NCBI GenBank assembly: GCA_029250685.1
Contig: JAQXEU010000003.1
Location: 1-64,000, forward strand
Direction: 5' to 3'
Source: Polaribacter sp.
GTDB lineage: Bacteria > Bacteroidota > Bacteroidia > Flavobacteriales > Flavobacteriaceae
Length of the DNA: 64,000 nt
Shown here piece after piece: positions 7,426 to 16,973 of the stretch. Below the pieces are notes generated by a model. It saw only the letters and a list, made by a program, of their open reading frames with translations, was not told where the DNA came from and ran no database searches. Position numbers and translations under genes: made by a program. The first letter of the stretch is position 1, and the number at the start of each line of letters is the position of its first letter.

Positions 7426-8964
7426 ATGAAGAAGATTGTAATTCTATTTACTTTGATCTTTACTTTCAGCATTTTCGCACAAGAGAAAGAGAACATTACA
7501 AATTTAAAAGGAACAGAATTAAAAAATTCTATCAGATTAAATTTTATACCTGTTCAAATGCCTACAGATTTTGATCCAAATCTAAAATCTACTATGGGAA
7601 TGATGGGATTACATTATAGAGTTCCAATTAATAATTGGCTGTATGGTGGAATCGGAATGTATGCTGCAATCACAGGAGATCAAGGCGGTTTATTTACTTT
7701 AGGAGCTGAATTAGGTGTCCATAAAAAAATATATAACAACTTTTATTTTGATGCCAATTTTCATTTTGGTGGCGGAGGCGGATATCGATATTTGATTAAT
7801 GATGGCGCTTATATAAATCCTAACATTGGAATTAACTACAAACAAGAAAAATACAATTTAGGAATTCAGTTTAGCCATGTAATTTTTTATACAGGAGAAA
7901 TTAAAAGTAATTCAGTTTCATTTTTTGTTGAAATTCCAAGTACAATTAGATTCACAAAATATGAGAATGCCCAAGAAGAGTTTATTGCTTCAAATTTATC
8001 AGACACTGAATTCTGGAAAAAACCAGTTGTAAAAAATGTACAACAAGTACGTTTTGATTTCTTTAAGCCGCTAGGAAACTCTAGAAAAGACAATGCAAAC
8101 AATCAAGAACCGATATCAGAGACTTTATATGTATTAGGTTTTGAATATCAAAAATACATTAGTGACAACACCTTTTTATATGCACATGTAGATGCAATTT
8201 ATAAAGGTTTACGTGCTGGATTTATGGATTTATTTTTCGGAGTTGGTTATCATCCCTATCAAACAGAAAAAATAAATTTATTTACAAAAGTAGGAATTGG
8301 TGCTGCAGGAGGAAGAGTTGCTCCTGAAGGCGGATTGATGATATATCCAAACGCAGGAATTGATGTAAAGCTTTCAGAAAAATTAGCTTTCAGTTCTCAT
8401 GTTGGATATTTTAGAGCAATTGCCGGAGATTTAGAGGCCTTAACTTACGGAGTTGGTTTAAAGTATTACGGATTTAATGGAGGAACAGAAAATTATAGTT
8501 CTTTTAAAACACAAGGAATTAGAATTAGTTTTCAAAATCAAACGTACTTAGATGTTTTAAAAACGGATAGTCCAAATGTAGATTTACAATTGCTTGGAAT
8601 GCAAATTAATTATGATATCAACAACACTTTTTATTTAATTGGTGAAGCAAGTTTTGCATATGATGGTAAATCAGGAGGCTATGCTCACGGAATGGCCGGT
8701 TTAGGAATTTACAGTCCATATTTTTTAAATAAAAAAGTAAGAGCACATTTAGAATTAATGGCTGGAGCTGCTGGTGGTGCTGGAGTTGACACTGGTGAGG
8801 GAGTCGTTGCTAGACCAACAATAGGATTGAGTTATAAACTAACAAATGCTGTATCTTTGCAGTCGTCAATCGGAAAATTAATAACCCCTTTTGGGGATTT
8901 AAAATCAACAAATATAAATATTGGGCTAAGTTTTGGCTTAGCCACTTTATCCGCAAGAAAATAA
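7426..8964 (+). CDS. Predicted outer-membrane beta-barrel protein
   Basis: A 512-residue secreted protein. The ATG at 7426 gives a good signal peptide (MKKIVILFTLIFTFSIFAQ), so the nine extra residues of the track start at 7399 were dropped. The mature part is rich in alternating aromatic/glycine beta strands (MGLHYRVPINNWLYGGIGMY, FDANFHFGGGGGYRYL) and ends in a strand typical of barrels (INIGLSFGLATLSARK). It may hold two related halves, since GLHYR/GVGLKYYGF-like segments recur. No specific family recognised. It follows prfC by 7 bases. Confidence 0.6.
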   Translation: MKKIVILFTLIFTFSIFAQEKENITNLKGTELKNSIRLNFIPVQMPTDFDPNLKSTMGMMGLHYRVPINNWLYGGIGMYAAITGDQGGLFTLGAELGVHKKIYNNFYFDANFHFGGGGGYRYLINDGAYINPNIGINYKQEKYNLGIQFSHVIFYTGEIKSNSVSFFVEIPSTIRFTKYENAQEEFIASNLSDTEFWKKPVVKNVQQVRFDFFKPLGNSRKDNANNQEPISETLYVLGFEYQKYISDNTFLYAHVDAIYKGLRAGFMDLFFGVGYHPYQTEKINLFTKVGIGAAGGRVAPEGGLMIYPNAGIDVKLSEKLAFSSHVGYFRAIAGDLEALTYGVGLKYYGFNGGTENYSSFKTQGIRISFQNQTYLDVLKTDSPNVDLQLLGMQINYDINNTFYLIGEASFAYDGKSGGYAHGMAGLGIYSPYFLNKKVRAHLELMAGAAGGAGVDTGEGVVARPTIGLSYKLTNAVSLQSSIGKLITPFGDLKSTNINIGLSFGLATLSARK

Positions 8965-8992
8965 TAGAAATACAAGAATAAATAATACAATT

Positions 8993-9925
8993 ATGAATAA
9001 CGGAATCTACGCTAAATTTAACACAAACAGAGGTGAAGTTTTAGTGAACTTAGAATTTGAAAAAACACCTGGAACTGTTGGTAACTTTGTTGCCTTAGCT
9101 GAAGGAAATTTAGAAAATGATGTACAACCACAAGGAACTCCATATTACGACGGATTATCTTTTCACAGAGTAATCTCTGATTTTATGATTCAAGGGGGTT
9201 GCCCACAAGGAACTGGAACTGGAAATCCTGGTTATAAATTTGATGATGAATTTCATCCTGATTTAAAACACGATGCTCCTGGAAAATTAGCAATGGCGAA
9301 TTCTGGACCAGCAACAAACGGATCTCAGTTTTACATTACACATGTTCCAACTCCTTGGCTAGACAACAAACACACCGTTTTTGGAAGTGTTGTAGAAGGT
9401 CAAGATATTATTGACATCATTTCACAAGGAGATGAATTAACATCTTTAGAAATTGTAAGAGTTGGTGATGCTGCTGAAAAATTTAATGCAGTTGAAGCTT
9501 TTAGAACTTTTGAAGGATCTAGAGCAAAACGTGAAGCTGAAGAATTAGCAAAACAAAAAGAATTATTAGATTCTGTTGCTGCTGGTTATGACGAAACTGC
9601 AAGTGGTTTACGTTATCAAATTTTACAAGAAGGAAACGGAAAACAACCAACAAAAGGGGCAACTGTTTCTGTACATTATAAAGGTCAATTATTAGACGGA
9701 ACTGTTTTTGATTCTTCTTATAAACGTAAACAACCAATCGATTTTGCAATTGGTGTTGGTCAGGTAATTGCTGGCTGGGATGAAGGAATACAATTATTGA
9801 ATGTAGGAACCAAAGCTCGTTTGGTAATTCCATCTCATTTAGCATACGGAGAAGCTGGAGCTGGTGGAGTAATTCCACCAAATGCAACATTGATTTTCGA
9901 TGTAGAATTGATGGATGTAAAATAA
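8993..9925 (+). CDS. Cyclophilin-FKBP fusion peptidyl-prolyl isomerase
   Basis: A 310-residue protein with two unrelated isomerase domains. The N-terminal cyclophilin (about 1-165) has FHRVISDFMIQGG, GKLAMAN and GSQFYITH. An acidic/lysine-rich linker leads to a C-terminal FKBP (about 205-310) with VSVHYKGQLLDGTVFDSS, VIAGWDEG, AYGEAGAGG and IPPNATLIFDVEL. No signal peptide is visible, so it is probably a cytosolic folding factor. This fusion is known from Bacteroidota. It is followed by a strong intrinsic terminator. Confidence 0.93.
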   Translation: MNNGIYAKFNTNRGEVLVNLEFEKTPGTVGNFVALAEGNLENDVQPQGTPYYDGLSFHRVISDFMIQGGCPQGTGTGNPGYKFDDEFHPDLKHDAPGKLAMANSGPATNGSQFYITHVPTPWLDNKHTVFGSVVEGQDIIDIISQGDELTSLEIVRVGDAAEKFNAVEAFRTFEGSRAKREAEELAKQKELLDSVAAGYDETASGLRYQILQEGNGKQPTKGATVSVHYKGQLLDGTVFDSSYKRKQPIDFAIGVGQVIAGWDEGIQLLNVGTKARLVIPSHLAYGEAGAGGVIPPNATLIFDVELMDVK

Positions 9926-9944
9926 CAATTACAAATTCATACTT

Positions 9945-9976
9945 AAAAAAGCGTTGCCTCGGCAACGCTTTTTTTA
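9945..9976 (+). terminator. Intrinsic terminator
   Basis: The hairpin AAAGCGTTGCC / GGCAACGCTTT has a minimal TC loop and is followed by a T run. It closes the transcript of the cyclophilin-FKBP gene. Confidence 0.9.
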
Positions 9977-10004
9977 TATCTTTAAGAATTAAATATTATT
10001 TGTT

Positions 10005-11126
10005 ATGAATTATAAAACACTCCTTTCAATTATTACTATTAGCTTCTTTTATAATTCGCTTTTTTCTCAAGAGCATCAAATGTTTACGAATGGTAGGTTA
10101 ATTTTAGGAACCTATAAAGAGAGAACTGCATCTGTATCAAGTGCTGATATTGATGGAGATGGAGATCATGATATTCTTGTTGCAAATGGAAGACATTGGC
10201 CAGGACAAAATAGAATCTTCATCAATAATGGAAGAGGAATTTTTACTGTTGAAAAAAATCTTGGGTTAAATAAATCAACAACGTATGCAACTGAAATTGC
10301 TGATTTGGATAATGATGGAGATTTAGATATTGCTGTTGGTAATGATATGGCGCCAAATTATATATTTTTAAATGATGGAAAAGGAAACTTCACAAGGGGT
10401 ACTGCTTTCGGAGAAAATTATGCTCCCACTAGAAATTTAACTTTAACAGATTTAGATAAAGATGGAGATGTTGATATATTAATTATCAATCGAGGAAAAA
10501 CGAATCAAATATGTTTAAATAACGGAGATGGAACTTTTACAAAAACAATTAATTTTGGATCTCAGAAAGATTCAACAATTGATGTAGAAGTCGCTGACAT
10601 GGATAATGACAATGATTTAGATTTAATTTTAGCCAATAGAGATTTGCAACAAAATTATGTGTATTTGAATAATGGAAATTTAGAATTTAAAGATAAAATT
10701 CCGTTTGGAACAGGCAAAGACAATACACGCTCTTTAAATGTTGCAGACATCAATAAAGATGGAATTCTAGATATTATTACTGCAAATATTAGCGAACAAA
10801 ATGTTATTTATTTTGGTAGTAAGAGAAAAGATTTTTCTACAGCTTTAGTTTTCGACACTAGTTTAATGAATAGTTACTCTTTATCAACTGCAGATATTGA
10901 TTCTGATAATGATATTGATATTATTGTTGGAAATTATGGGAAACCAAATGTAATTTTCTATAATTCGAATAAAGGACAAAATTGGACAAGAAAACAGTTA
11001 TCAAAAGAGGGATTGAATACGTATGATATTATTACTTCAGACATTAATAATGATGGACTAATCGATATTATTGAAGCCAATTCAGATGGAATTAATCGAT
11101 ATTATCTTAATAGAATAAAAAAATAA
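10005..11126 (+). CDS. FG-GAP/VCBS repeat protein
   Basis: A 373-residue secreted protein with a signal peptide (ITISFFYNSLFSQ) and about six FG-GAP-like repeats. Each carries a calcium-binding DxDxDGD-type loop (ADIDGDGDHDILVANG, ADLDNDGDLDIAVGN, TDLDKDGDVDILIIN, and others). Such repeats form an integrin-like beta-propeller involved in adhesion or binding outside the cell. No C-terminal type IX secretion tail is seen. It is followed 18 bases later by the MBL-M28 fusion gene, probably in one transcript. Confidence 0.85.
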   Translation: MNYKTLLSIITISFFYNSLFSQEHQMFTNGRLILGTYKERTASVSSADIDGDGDHDILVANGRHWPGQNRIFINNGRGIFTVEKNLGLNKSTTYATEIADLDNDGDLDIAVGNDMAPNYIFLNDGKGNFTRGTAFGENYAPTRNLTLTDLDKDGDVDILIINRGKTNQICLNNGDGTFTKTINFGSQKDSTIDVEVADMDNDNDLDLILANRDLQQNYVYLNNGNLEFKDKIPFGTGKDNTRSLNVADINKDGILDIITANISEQNVIYFGSKRKDFSTALVFDTSLMNSYSLSTADIDSDNDIDIIVGNYGKPNVIFYNSNKGQNWTRKQLSKEGLNTYDIITSDINNDGLIDIIEANSDGINRYYLNRIKK

Positions 11127-11144
11127 CACACAAATCAACTTTCA

Positions 11145-12908
11145 ATGAAAATCTTTTATTCAAAATTAAAAGCACTCGTTCTTATTGCTCTTGTAATGCT
11201 TTCTTTTACAGCAAAAGCTCAAAATAGTTCGCTAAAATTAAAATATTTAGGAACAGCAGGTTGGGAAATATTTGACGGAAACGTTAGAGTTTTAATTGAC
11301 CCATACATTTCAAGAGTTAAATTAGGAACAGGGCCAAGCATTAGCCCAAATGACAAAAGAAAAACCGTTAACAGAAATGATTATTTTGTATCCGACACCA
11401 AAACTATTGATGAAGTTATCACTAAAAAAATAGATTTTATTTTAGTGCATCATTCTCATTTTGATCATTTAGCAGATGTTCCTTATATCGCAAAAAAAAC
11501 TGGAGCAAAAATTATAGGAACTGAAACAACTTGTAATATTTTAAGAGCATATGGAATTCCAAACAAACAATTATATCCTGTAAAAGGTGGTGAAGATTAT
11601 CAGTTTGAAAATTTCTCTGTAAAAGTAATTCCGACGATACATTCTGCATTAAATAATAAAAATTACATCGACAACAGAGTTTACTCAACAGTTCCTAAAG
11701 CTCCTTTAAAAGTTTCAGAATTTATAGAAGGTGGTTCGTTAATGTTTTTAGCAAGGTTTAAAAACAAAGATGTTTTAACGATGGGTTCAATGAATTTTGT
11801 AGAAAGAGAATTAGTTGGACAAAAACCAGATATTTTATTAGCTGGAGTTAATAGGTCTCAATTAGGTCTTTATAAATACAACGAACGCTTATTAGCTGTA
11901 ACAAATTACCCTAAAATATTGATTCCAACTCATTGGGATAATTTTAGATTACCATATGGTTTTTCTCAACAAAAAGGAGTTGATCAAAAATTAAAACCTT
12001 TTGTAGAGGATATGAAAAAGGTATCACCAGAAACAAAAGTAATCATTCCTAAACATCTAGGAACAATTACAATTTATGATACCAAAGAGCAAATACTACA
12101 GAATGAACAAAAAGAAATTCTTGCTGGCTTAACAGGTAAAAATAGTATTAAAAAAAACAAACCGATTAACGATAGGTACAGCAAAAAAAACAGAACAATT
12201 GCTCGTAATTTCTTAGGTGATTGGATTCAAAAACTAAAATTAAATCTTGAAGAGCACTCTTATAAAATAGACATTACAAGAAAACGTGAAACAAAAAATT
12301 ATGAAGGCAAAAACATTTATACGGTAATTCCTTCTACAATCGAAAGTGATGAATATATAATTATTGGTGCGCATTTTGACTCGGTAAGAAACTCTCCTGG
12401 CGCTAACGATAACGCAACAGGTTGTGGGTTGGTTTATGGTGTTGCAAAACAAATTGCAAATTTAAAAAATAGAACGAAAAATGTATTGGTTGTTTATTTT
12501 GATCAAGAAGAATTAGGACTTGTTGGTAGCCAAGCTTTTACTAAATTCATCAAAGAGAAGAAATTGAACATACATTCTGTTCACACTGTTGATCAAATGG
12601 GTTGGGATAATGATAAAGACAGAAATATTGAAATTGAAATTCCTACACCTTTTTTAAAATCAATTTATCAAAAATACGCAAAGCAATTAGGCATTTCTGC
12701 TTTTGTAACACCCGAAGCTGGTTCAGATCATAGAGCCTTTAGAAGTGAAGGTTTTAATGCCGTTGGGATTACTGAAGAATACAGAAATAAAGACACAACA
12801 CCACATTACCATAAAAATACAGATACGTATGAAACTATTAATTTTGAATATTTATCTTTTTCAACAAGTTTAGTCTACAATGTAATCAAAGAGCTAATCA
12901 GTAAATAA
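11145..12908 (+). CDS. Metallo-beta-lactamase fold / M28 peptidase fusion
   Basis: A 587-residue exported protein (signal peptide ending AKAQ, about residue 26) that joins two metallohydrolases. The N-terminal MBL-fold domain (about 30-330) has the metal motif HHSHFDH at 102-108, a later HSALNN, and THWDNFR. The C-terminal half (about 345-587) is an M28-type aminopeptidase with zinc-ligand motifs AHFDS (~409), GANDNATG (~420), DQEELGLVGS (~455), DQMGWD and SDHRAF (~528). Both active sites look intact. The fusion suggests sequential action on a peptide-containing substrate, but the substrate is unknown. It ends 6 bases before nhaA. Confidence 0.85.
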   Translation: MKIFYSKLKALVLIALVMLSFTAKAQNSSLKLKYLGTAGWEIFDGNVRVLIDPYISRVKLGTGPSISPNDKRKTVNRNDYFVSDTKTIDEVITKKIDFILVHHSHFDHLADVPYIAKKTGAKIIGTETTCNILRAYGIPNKQLYPVKGGEDYQFENFSVKVIPTIHSALNNKNYIDNRVYSTVPKAPLKVSEFIEGGSLMFLARFKNKDVLTMGSMNFVERELVGQKPDILLAGVNRSQLGLYKYNERLLAVTNYPKILIPTHWDNFRLPYGFSQQKGVDQKLKPFVEDMKKVSPETKVIIPKHLGTITIYDTKEQILQNEQKEILAGLTGKNSIKKNKPINDRYSKKNRTIARNFLGDWIQKLKLNLEEHSYKIDITRKRETKNYEGKNIYTVIPSTIESDEYIIIGAHFDSVRNSPGANDNATGCGLVYGVAKQIANLKNRTKNVLVVYFDQEELGLVGSQAFTKFIKEKKLNIHSVHTVDQMGWDNDKDRNIEIEIPTPFLKSIYQKYAKQLGISAFVTPEAGSDHRAFRSEGFNAVGITEEYRNKDTTPHYHKNTDTYETINFEYLSFSTSLVYNVIKELISK

Positions 12909-12914
12909 AAAATT

Positions 12915-14231
12915 ATGATTAAAAAAGTATTTCTTACACCGTTTCAAAAATTCGTTAAAATTGAAAGCTTTAGTGGAATTTTATTAATGATTACAACACT
13001 TATTGCATTGATTTGGGCAAATTCTCCTTACGGAGAAAGTTATGTGTCTATTTGGCAATATAAAATTGGTTTTACTACGGATGCGTTTGAATTAAATAAA
13101 CCGTTAATCTTATGGATTAATGATGGTTTTATGGCTGTTTTCTTTTTCCTAATCGGATTAGAAATAAAACGCGAATTATTAATAGGTGAATTAAACTCTG
13201 TAAAGAAAATTGCTTTTCCCCTTTTTGGTGCTTTAGGTGGAATGTTAGTTCCTGTTTTGTTTTTTATCTTTTTAAATCAAAATCCAGAAACCTTTAAAGG
13301 TTGGGGAATTCCGATGGCAACAGATATTGCTTTTTCGTTAGCGATTTTAAAATTATTAGGAAATAGAGTTCCGTTAAGTCTGAAAATATTTTTAACTGCA
13401 TTTGCTATAGTAGATGATATTGGAGCTGTTTTGGTAATTGCCGTTTTTTATAGTGGAAGTTTAAATTTGATGATGCTTTTATCTGCAGTATTATTATTAG
13501 CTGTTTTGTATTACCTTTCTTTTAAAGGTTTTTACTCTAAGTTTTTATTGGTTTCATTCGGAATAATCGTTTGGGTATTATTTTTAAAATCTGGAATTCA
13601 TCCAACTGTAGCAGGAATTTTATTAGCATTTTCTGTTCCGATTAGACAAAAAATAGACACCTCTACTTTTATAGATAATTTAGTAAGCATCACAGAGAGA
13701 ATAAAACAATCTGCTGTTTTAGACAAGCCTATTTTATCTAAAGAACAAATTGAAGAGATTGACGACTTAGAAGATTGGACTAATAAATACCAATCTCCTT
13801 TACAACATTTAGAACATAAGTTACATGGATGGGTTGCCTATTTTATCATTCCAATTTTTGCATTAGCAAATGCAGGTGTACTAATTTCTAGCGATGTAAA
13901 ACTAGATACTGCTTTGATCCAAAATATTGTAATCTGTTTAGTTTTAGGAAATAGTGTCGGTATTTCATCAATTGTGTTCATTGCTAAGAAGCTAAAATTA
14001 GTAGAGATTCCTGAAGATATTAATAATCAACAAATTATTGGCGTTTCATTTTTAGCAGGAATCGGTTTTACCATGGCAATTTTCATTGCAAGTTTAGCTT
14101 TTGAAAACAGTCCGATGTACATAGATTCAGCTAAAGTTGGAATTTTAATTGGCTCATTAATTTCTGCTGTAATTGGATATTTAATTTTACGTTTTAACAA
14201 AAAAAAGAAATCTATAACAACTGATAATTAA
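12915..14231 (+). CDS. nhaA: Na+/H+ antiporter NhaA
   Basis: A 438-residue inner-membrane antiporter exchanging Na+ for protons. Signature segments are GFMAVFFFLIGLEIKREL, PMATDIAFSLAIL and AIVDDIGAVLVIAVFY; the paired aspartates are the cation site. The late GIGFTMAIFIASLAF helix also fits. It is longer than E. coli NhaA because of a hydrophilic insertion of about 50 residues (around 255-300), common in Bacteroidota homologues. A sodium-extruding antiporter fits a marine lifestyle. Confidence 0.95.
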   Translation: MIKKVFLTPFQKFVKIESFSGILLMITTLIALIWANSPYGESYVSIWQYKIGFTTDAFELNKPLILWINDGFMAVFFFLIGLEIKRELLIGELNSVKKIAFPLFGALGGMLVPVLFFIFLNQNPETFKGWGIPMATDIAFSLAILKLLGNRVPLSLKIFLTAFAIVDDIGAVLVIAVFYSGSLNLMMLLSAVLLLAVLYYLSFKGFYSKFLLVSFGIIVWVLFLKSGIHPTVAGILLAFSVPIRQKIDTSTFIDNLVSITERIKQSAVLDKPILSKEQIEEIDDLEDWTNKYQSPLQHLEHKLHGWVAYFIIPIFALANAGVLISSDVKLDTALIQNIVICLVLGNSVGISSIVFIAKKLKLVEIPEDINNQQIIGVSFLAGIGFTMAIFIASLAFENSPMYIDSAKVGILIGSLISAVIGYLILRFNKKKKSITTDN

Positions 14232-14308
14232 TTCGTTATTTATTTTTTGAGTTTGTTTCTAAGTCCAATTTTAGGTAACTTGGCTTCATAACACAAAACA
14301 ATAATAAC

Positions 14309-15058
14309 ATGAAAAAAATTATCTTATCATTTCTCGTAGCCGTTTTTATTTCGGTAACTGCTTTTAGTCAAGATCAATACATATTTCCTTCAGGTAGTGG
14401 ACCCAACAAGTTATTTATGAAAGAGATCATAAAACTTACAGGTAAAGTACGTCCGAAAATTTTATTCTTACCAACAGCATCTGGTGATAGTGAACGTAGT
14501 ATTAAAAGGTGGAATGATTTAGTGGATGGTCTTTCTATTGAGTCTTCAGTACAAGGAGTATGGATTAGTTCTTATCGTCAAAAAAAATCTTTTGAAGAGA
14601 TACTTTTAAGTGTTGATGCAATTGTTGTTGGTGGTGGTAACACATTAAATATGATGGCGATTTGGAAAGCGCAAGGAATTGATAAAGTACTTAAAAAGGC
14701 ACTAAAAAAGGGAATCGTTTTAGCTGGTGGAAGTGCTGGTTCTTTATGTTGGTTTGATAATGGAACAACAGATTCTAGACCAAAAGAGTTAAGTGTTGTA
14801 GAAGGACTTGGGTTTTTGCCTTTTAGTCACAGTCCGCATTACGATGGAGAAAAATTTAGAAGACCATTGTATCAAAAAAATATAAAAAAGGGGATTTTTA
14901 AAGCTGGTTATGCTATGGATAATAATGCCGGGATTATTTTTAAAAATGGAAAACCTTTTAAAATTCTTTCTTTAGATAAAAAACACAACAACTACTATGT
15001 TTCTTTAAAAAACGGAAAAATTGTAGAGAAAAAACTGAAATCTATTATTCTTAAATAA
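14309..15058 (+). CDS. S51 / cyanophycinase-like peptidase, secreted
   Basis: A 249-residue protein with a signal peptide (FLVAVFISVTAFSQ) and the S51 fold seen in peptidase E and cyanophycinase. The nucleophile elbow GGSAGSLCWF holds the predicted catalytic Ser. VVGGGNTLNMM and SHSPHYDGE are the other conserved segments. Classic peptidase E is cytosolic and cleaves Asp-X dipeptides; export here points to a different substrate. It has its own leader after nhaA, with no obvious terminator between them. Confidence 0.8.
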   Translation: MKKIILSFLVAVFISVTAFSQDQYIFPSGSGPNKLFMKEIIKLTGKVRPKILFLPTASGDSERSIKRWNDLVDGLSIESSVQGVWISSYRQKKSFEEILLSVDAIVVGGGNTLNMMAIWKAQGIDKVLKKALKKGIVLAGGSAGSLCWFDNGTTDSRPKELSVVEGLGFLPFSHSPHYDGEKFRRPLYQKNIKKGIFKAGYAMDNNAGIIFKNGKPFKILSLDKKHNNYYVSLKNGKIVEKKLKSIILK

Positions 15059-15164
15059 CATAAGTACTGGTGTTGTGTTTTTACTAATTTCTAAACTCTT
15101 TTTTAAGTGATTGTACAGATTAATAAAACTTGATATTATTACTATCTATTCTGATTTTAAAAGC

Positions 15165-15205
15165 AACATAATAATGTGAAATAATTATCTACACATTATT
15201 ATGTT
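15165..15205. repeat. Perfect 14-bp inverted repeat upstream of the M28 gene
   Basis: AACATAATAATGTG at 15165-15178 is repeated exactly inverted at 15192-15205 with a 13-base spacer. It lies about 90 bases before the M28 peptidase ATG. No T run follows on the + strand, so it is not an ordinary terminator. An operator or an RNA hairpin in the leader is more likely. Directly after it the decamer ATGTTAAAAA occurs twice. Confidence 0.6.
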
Positions 15206-15293
15206 AAAAAATGTTAAAAATCATCAGTTTAAAGCATCATCGACGTTCTTTTTTGTAATATCGCAAAACACTTAACAATAAGAACCAAATAAG

Positions 15294-16832
15294 ATGAAAA
15301 AATCACTATTACTATTAGGTCTTTCGTTAGTAGTACTTTCTTGTAATAAAGAAGCAACAAAAGAAGATGTTGTTAATTACGCAAGTACTATTACTGAAGC
15401 TGAATTAAAAGAACACTTATTCACATATGCTTCGGATGAATTCGAAGGACGTGACACTGGAAAACCAGGACAGAAAAAAGCTGTTGAATATTTAAAAAAG
15501 CATTACCAAGACTTAAACATTAGCCCAGTTATTGAAGGGAATTACTTTCAAAATGTACCTTTAAACATTGTAAAGAACCCAGAAGTAAGTATGATGGTTA
15601 ATGGTAAATCTTATACTTATTTTGAAGATTATCTTTCTCCAGCTGCAGCATCAACAGGAAACATTTCTGCTTCTAATGTAGTTTATGCAGGTTACGGAAT
15701 TGATGATGAAAAATATTCTAGTTACACAGGTTTAGATGTAAAAGGAAAAATCGTTGTTTTTAAGAACGGTGAACCTAAAGATAAAGCAGGTAACAATGTA
15801 ATAACTGGAACTAAAAAAGCTTCAAAATGGTCTAATGGTCGTCAAGAATTGTCAGCTAAAAGAGATGCAGCTAAAGACAAAGGAGCAAAAGCAATTTTCT
15901 TTATGAATGATGCTTTATTTAAACGTTATGCTGCTTTCTTTAAAAATAGAAATAGCAACAACTTATCACTACCTACTAAAAAAGATGCTGATGTACCAAT
16001 GTACAATTTCTTAATTAGTGAGAAAATGGCTAAAGCTTTAGTAAAGAATATTACTAAATCTACTAAATCTGCTACTGTTTCTGCAAAATTAGAAATGACT
16101 TACAAAAGTGTTACAGTACCTCAACCTTCTGAGAACGTTGTAGCAATGATTAAAGGTTCTGAAAAGCCAGATGAATATATTATAATCTCTTCGCATTTAG
16201 ATCATGTTGGTGTAAACGCAAAAGGAGAAATTTTTAATGGAGCAGATGATGATGGTTCTGGAACAGTTTCTTTATTAGAAATTGCTGAAGCATTTAAAAC
16301 GGCTGCAGATAATGGTCATGGTCCAAAACGTTCAGTTATTTTCTTACACGTAACTGCTGAAGAAAAAGGATTATTAGGATCTAGATATTATACAGATTAT
16401 GAGCCTTTAGTTCCTTTGGCAAATACGGTTGCTAACTTAAATATTGATATGGTTGGTAGAATTGACCCAAAACGTGAAGGTGATAGAAACTATATCTATT
16501 TAATTGGTGCGGATAAATTAAGTACTGAGTTACATGAAATTTCTGAAGCAGTAAATAAAGAGTTTATGAATGTTGAGTTAGATTATACATATAACGATGA
16601 AAGCGATCCAAATCGTTTCTACTACCGTTCTGACCACTATAACTTCGCAAAAAACAGCATTCCAATTATATTTTATTTTAATGGAACGCATGATGATTAT
16701 CACAAAGCATCTGATACACCAGATAAAATTAACTACGACTTATTAGAGAACAGATCTCGTTTAGTTTTCCATACAGCTTGGGAATTAGCAAATCGTGAAA
16801 ATAGAATTGTTGTAGATAAAGCTACAGAATAA
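15294..16832 (+). CDS. M28 family metallopeptidase, lipoprotein
   Basis: A 512-residue lipoprotein (lipobox VVLSC at about residue 17) with a PA-like insertion and an M28 zinc aminopeptidase domain. Metal and catalytic motifs are SSHLDHVG, GADDDGSGT, TAEEKGLLGSRYY, NIDMVGR and RSDHYNFA. An N-terminal segment (FEGRDTGKPGQKKAVEYL) is typical of Bacteroidota M28 enzymes. It probably degrades peptides in the periplasm or at the surface. It is monocistronic, with a strong terminator downstream and the 14-bp inverted repeat upstream. Confidence 0.92.
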   Translation: MKKSLLLLGLSLVVLSCNKEATKEDVVNYASTITEAELKEHLFTYASDEFEGRDTGKPGQKKAVEYLKKHYQDLNISPVIEGNYFQNVPLNIVKNPEVSMMVNGKSYTYFEDYLSPAAASTGNISASNVVYAGYGIDDEKYSSYTGLDVKGKIVVFKNGEPKDKAGNNVITGTKKASKWSNGRQELSAKRDAAKDKGAKAIFFMNDALFKRYAAFFKNRNSNNLSLPTKKDADVPMYNFLISEKMAKALVKNITKSTKSATVSAKLEMTYKSVTVPQPSENVVAMIKGSEKPDEYIIISSHLDHVGVNAKGEIFNGADDDGSGTVSLLEIAEAFKTAADNGHGPKRSVIFLHVTAEEKGLLGSRYYTDYEPLVPLANTVANLNIDMVGRIDPKREGDRNYIYLIGADKLSTELHEISEAVNKEFMNVELDYTYNDESDPNRFYYRSDHYNFAKNSIPIIFYFNGTHDDYHKASDTPDKINYDLLENRSRLVFHTAWELANRENRIVVDKATE

Positions 16833-16854
16833 TAAAAGCTATTTTAAAATATTT

Positions 16855-16886
16855 AAAAGTCTTCCAAATTTGGAAGACTTTTTTTT
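16855..16886 (+). terminator. Intrinsic terminator
   Basis: The hairpin AAAAGTCTTCCAAA / TTTGGAAGACTTTT is followed by T residues, 22 bases after the M28 peptidase stop. Confidence 0.9.
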
Positions 16887-16973
16887 ATGAACACTTATTT
16901 TTACGTGTAGAGTTTCTCATCAAAGGAGCAATTTGCTATAGAATTCTTATATTCATTCTTTATTGTATTAGAT

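Noticed and set aside
9519-9965. 148-residue minus-strand ORF
   Set aside because: It is a shadow of the cyclophilin-FKBP gene and includes its terminator; the sequence is repetitive Leu/Gln/His.
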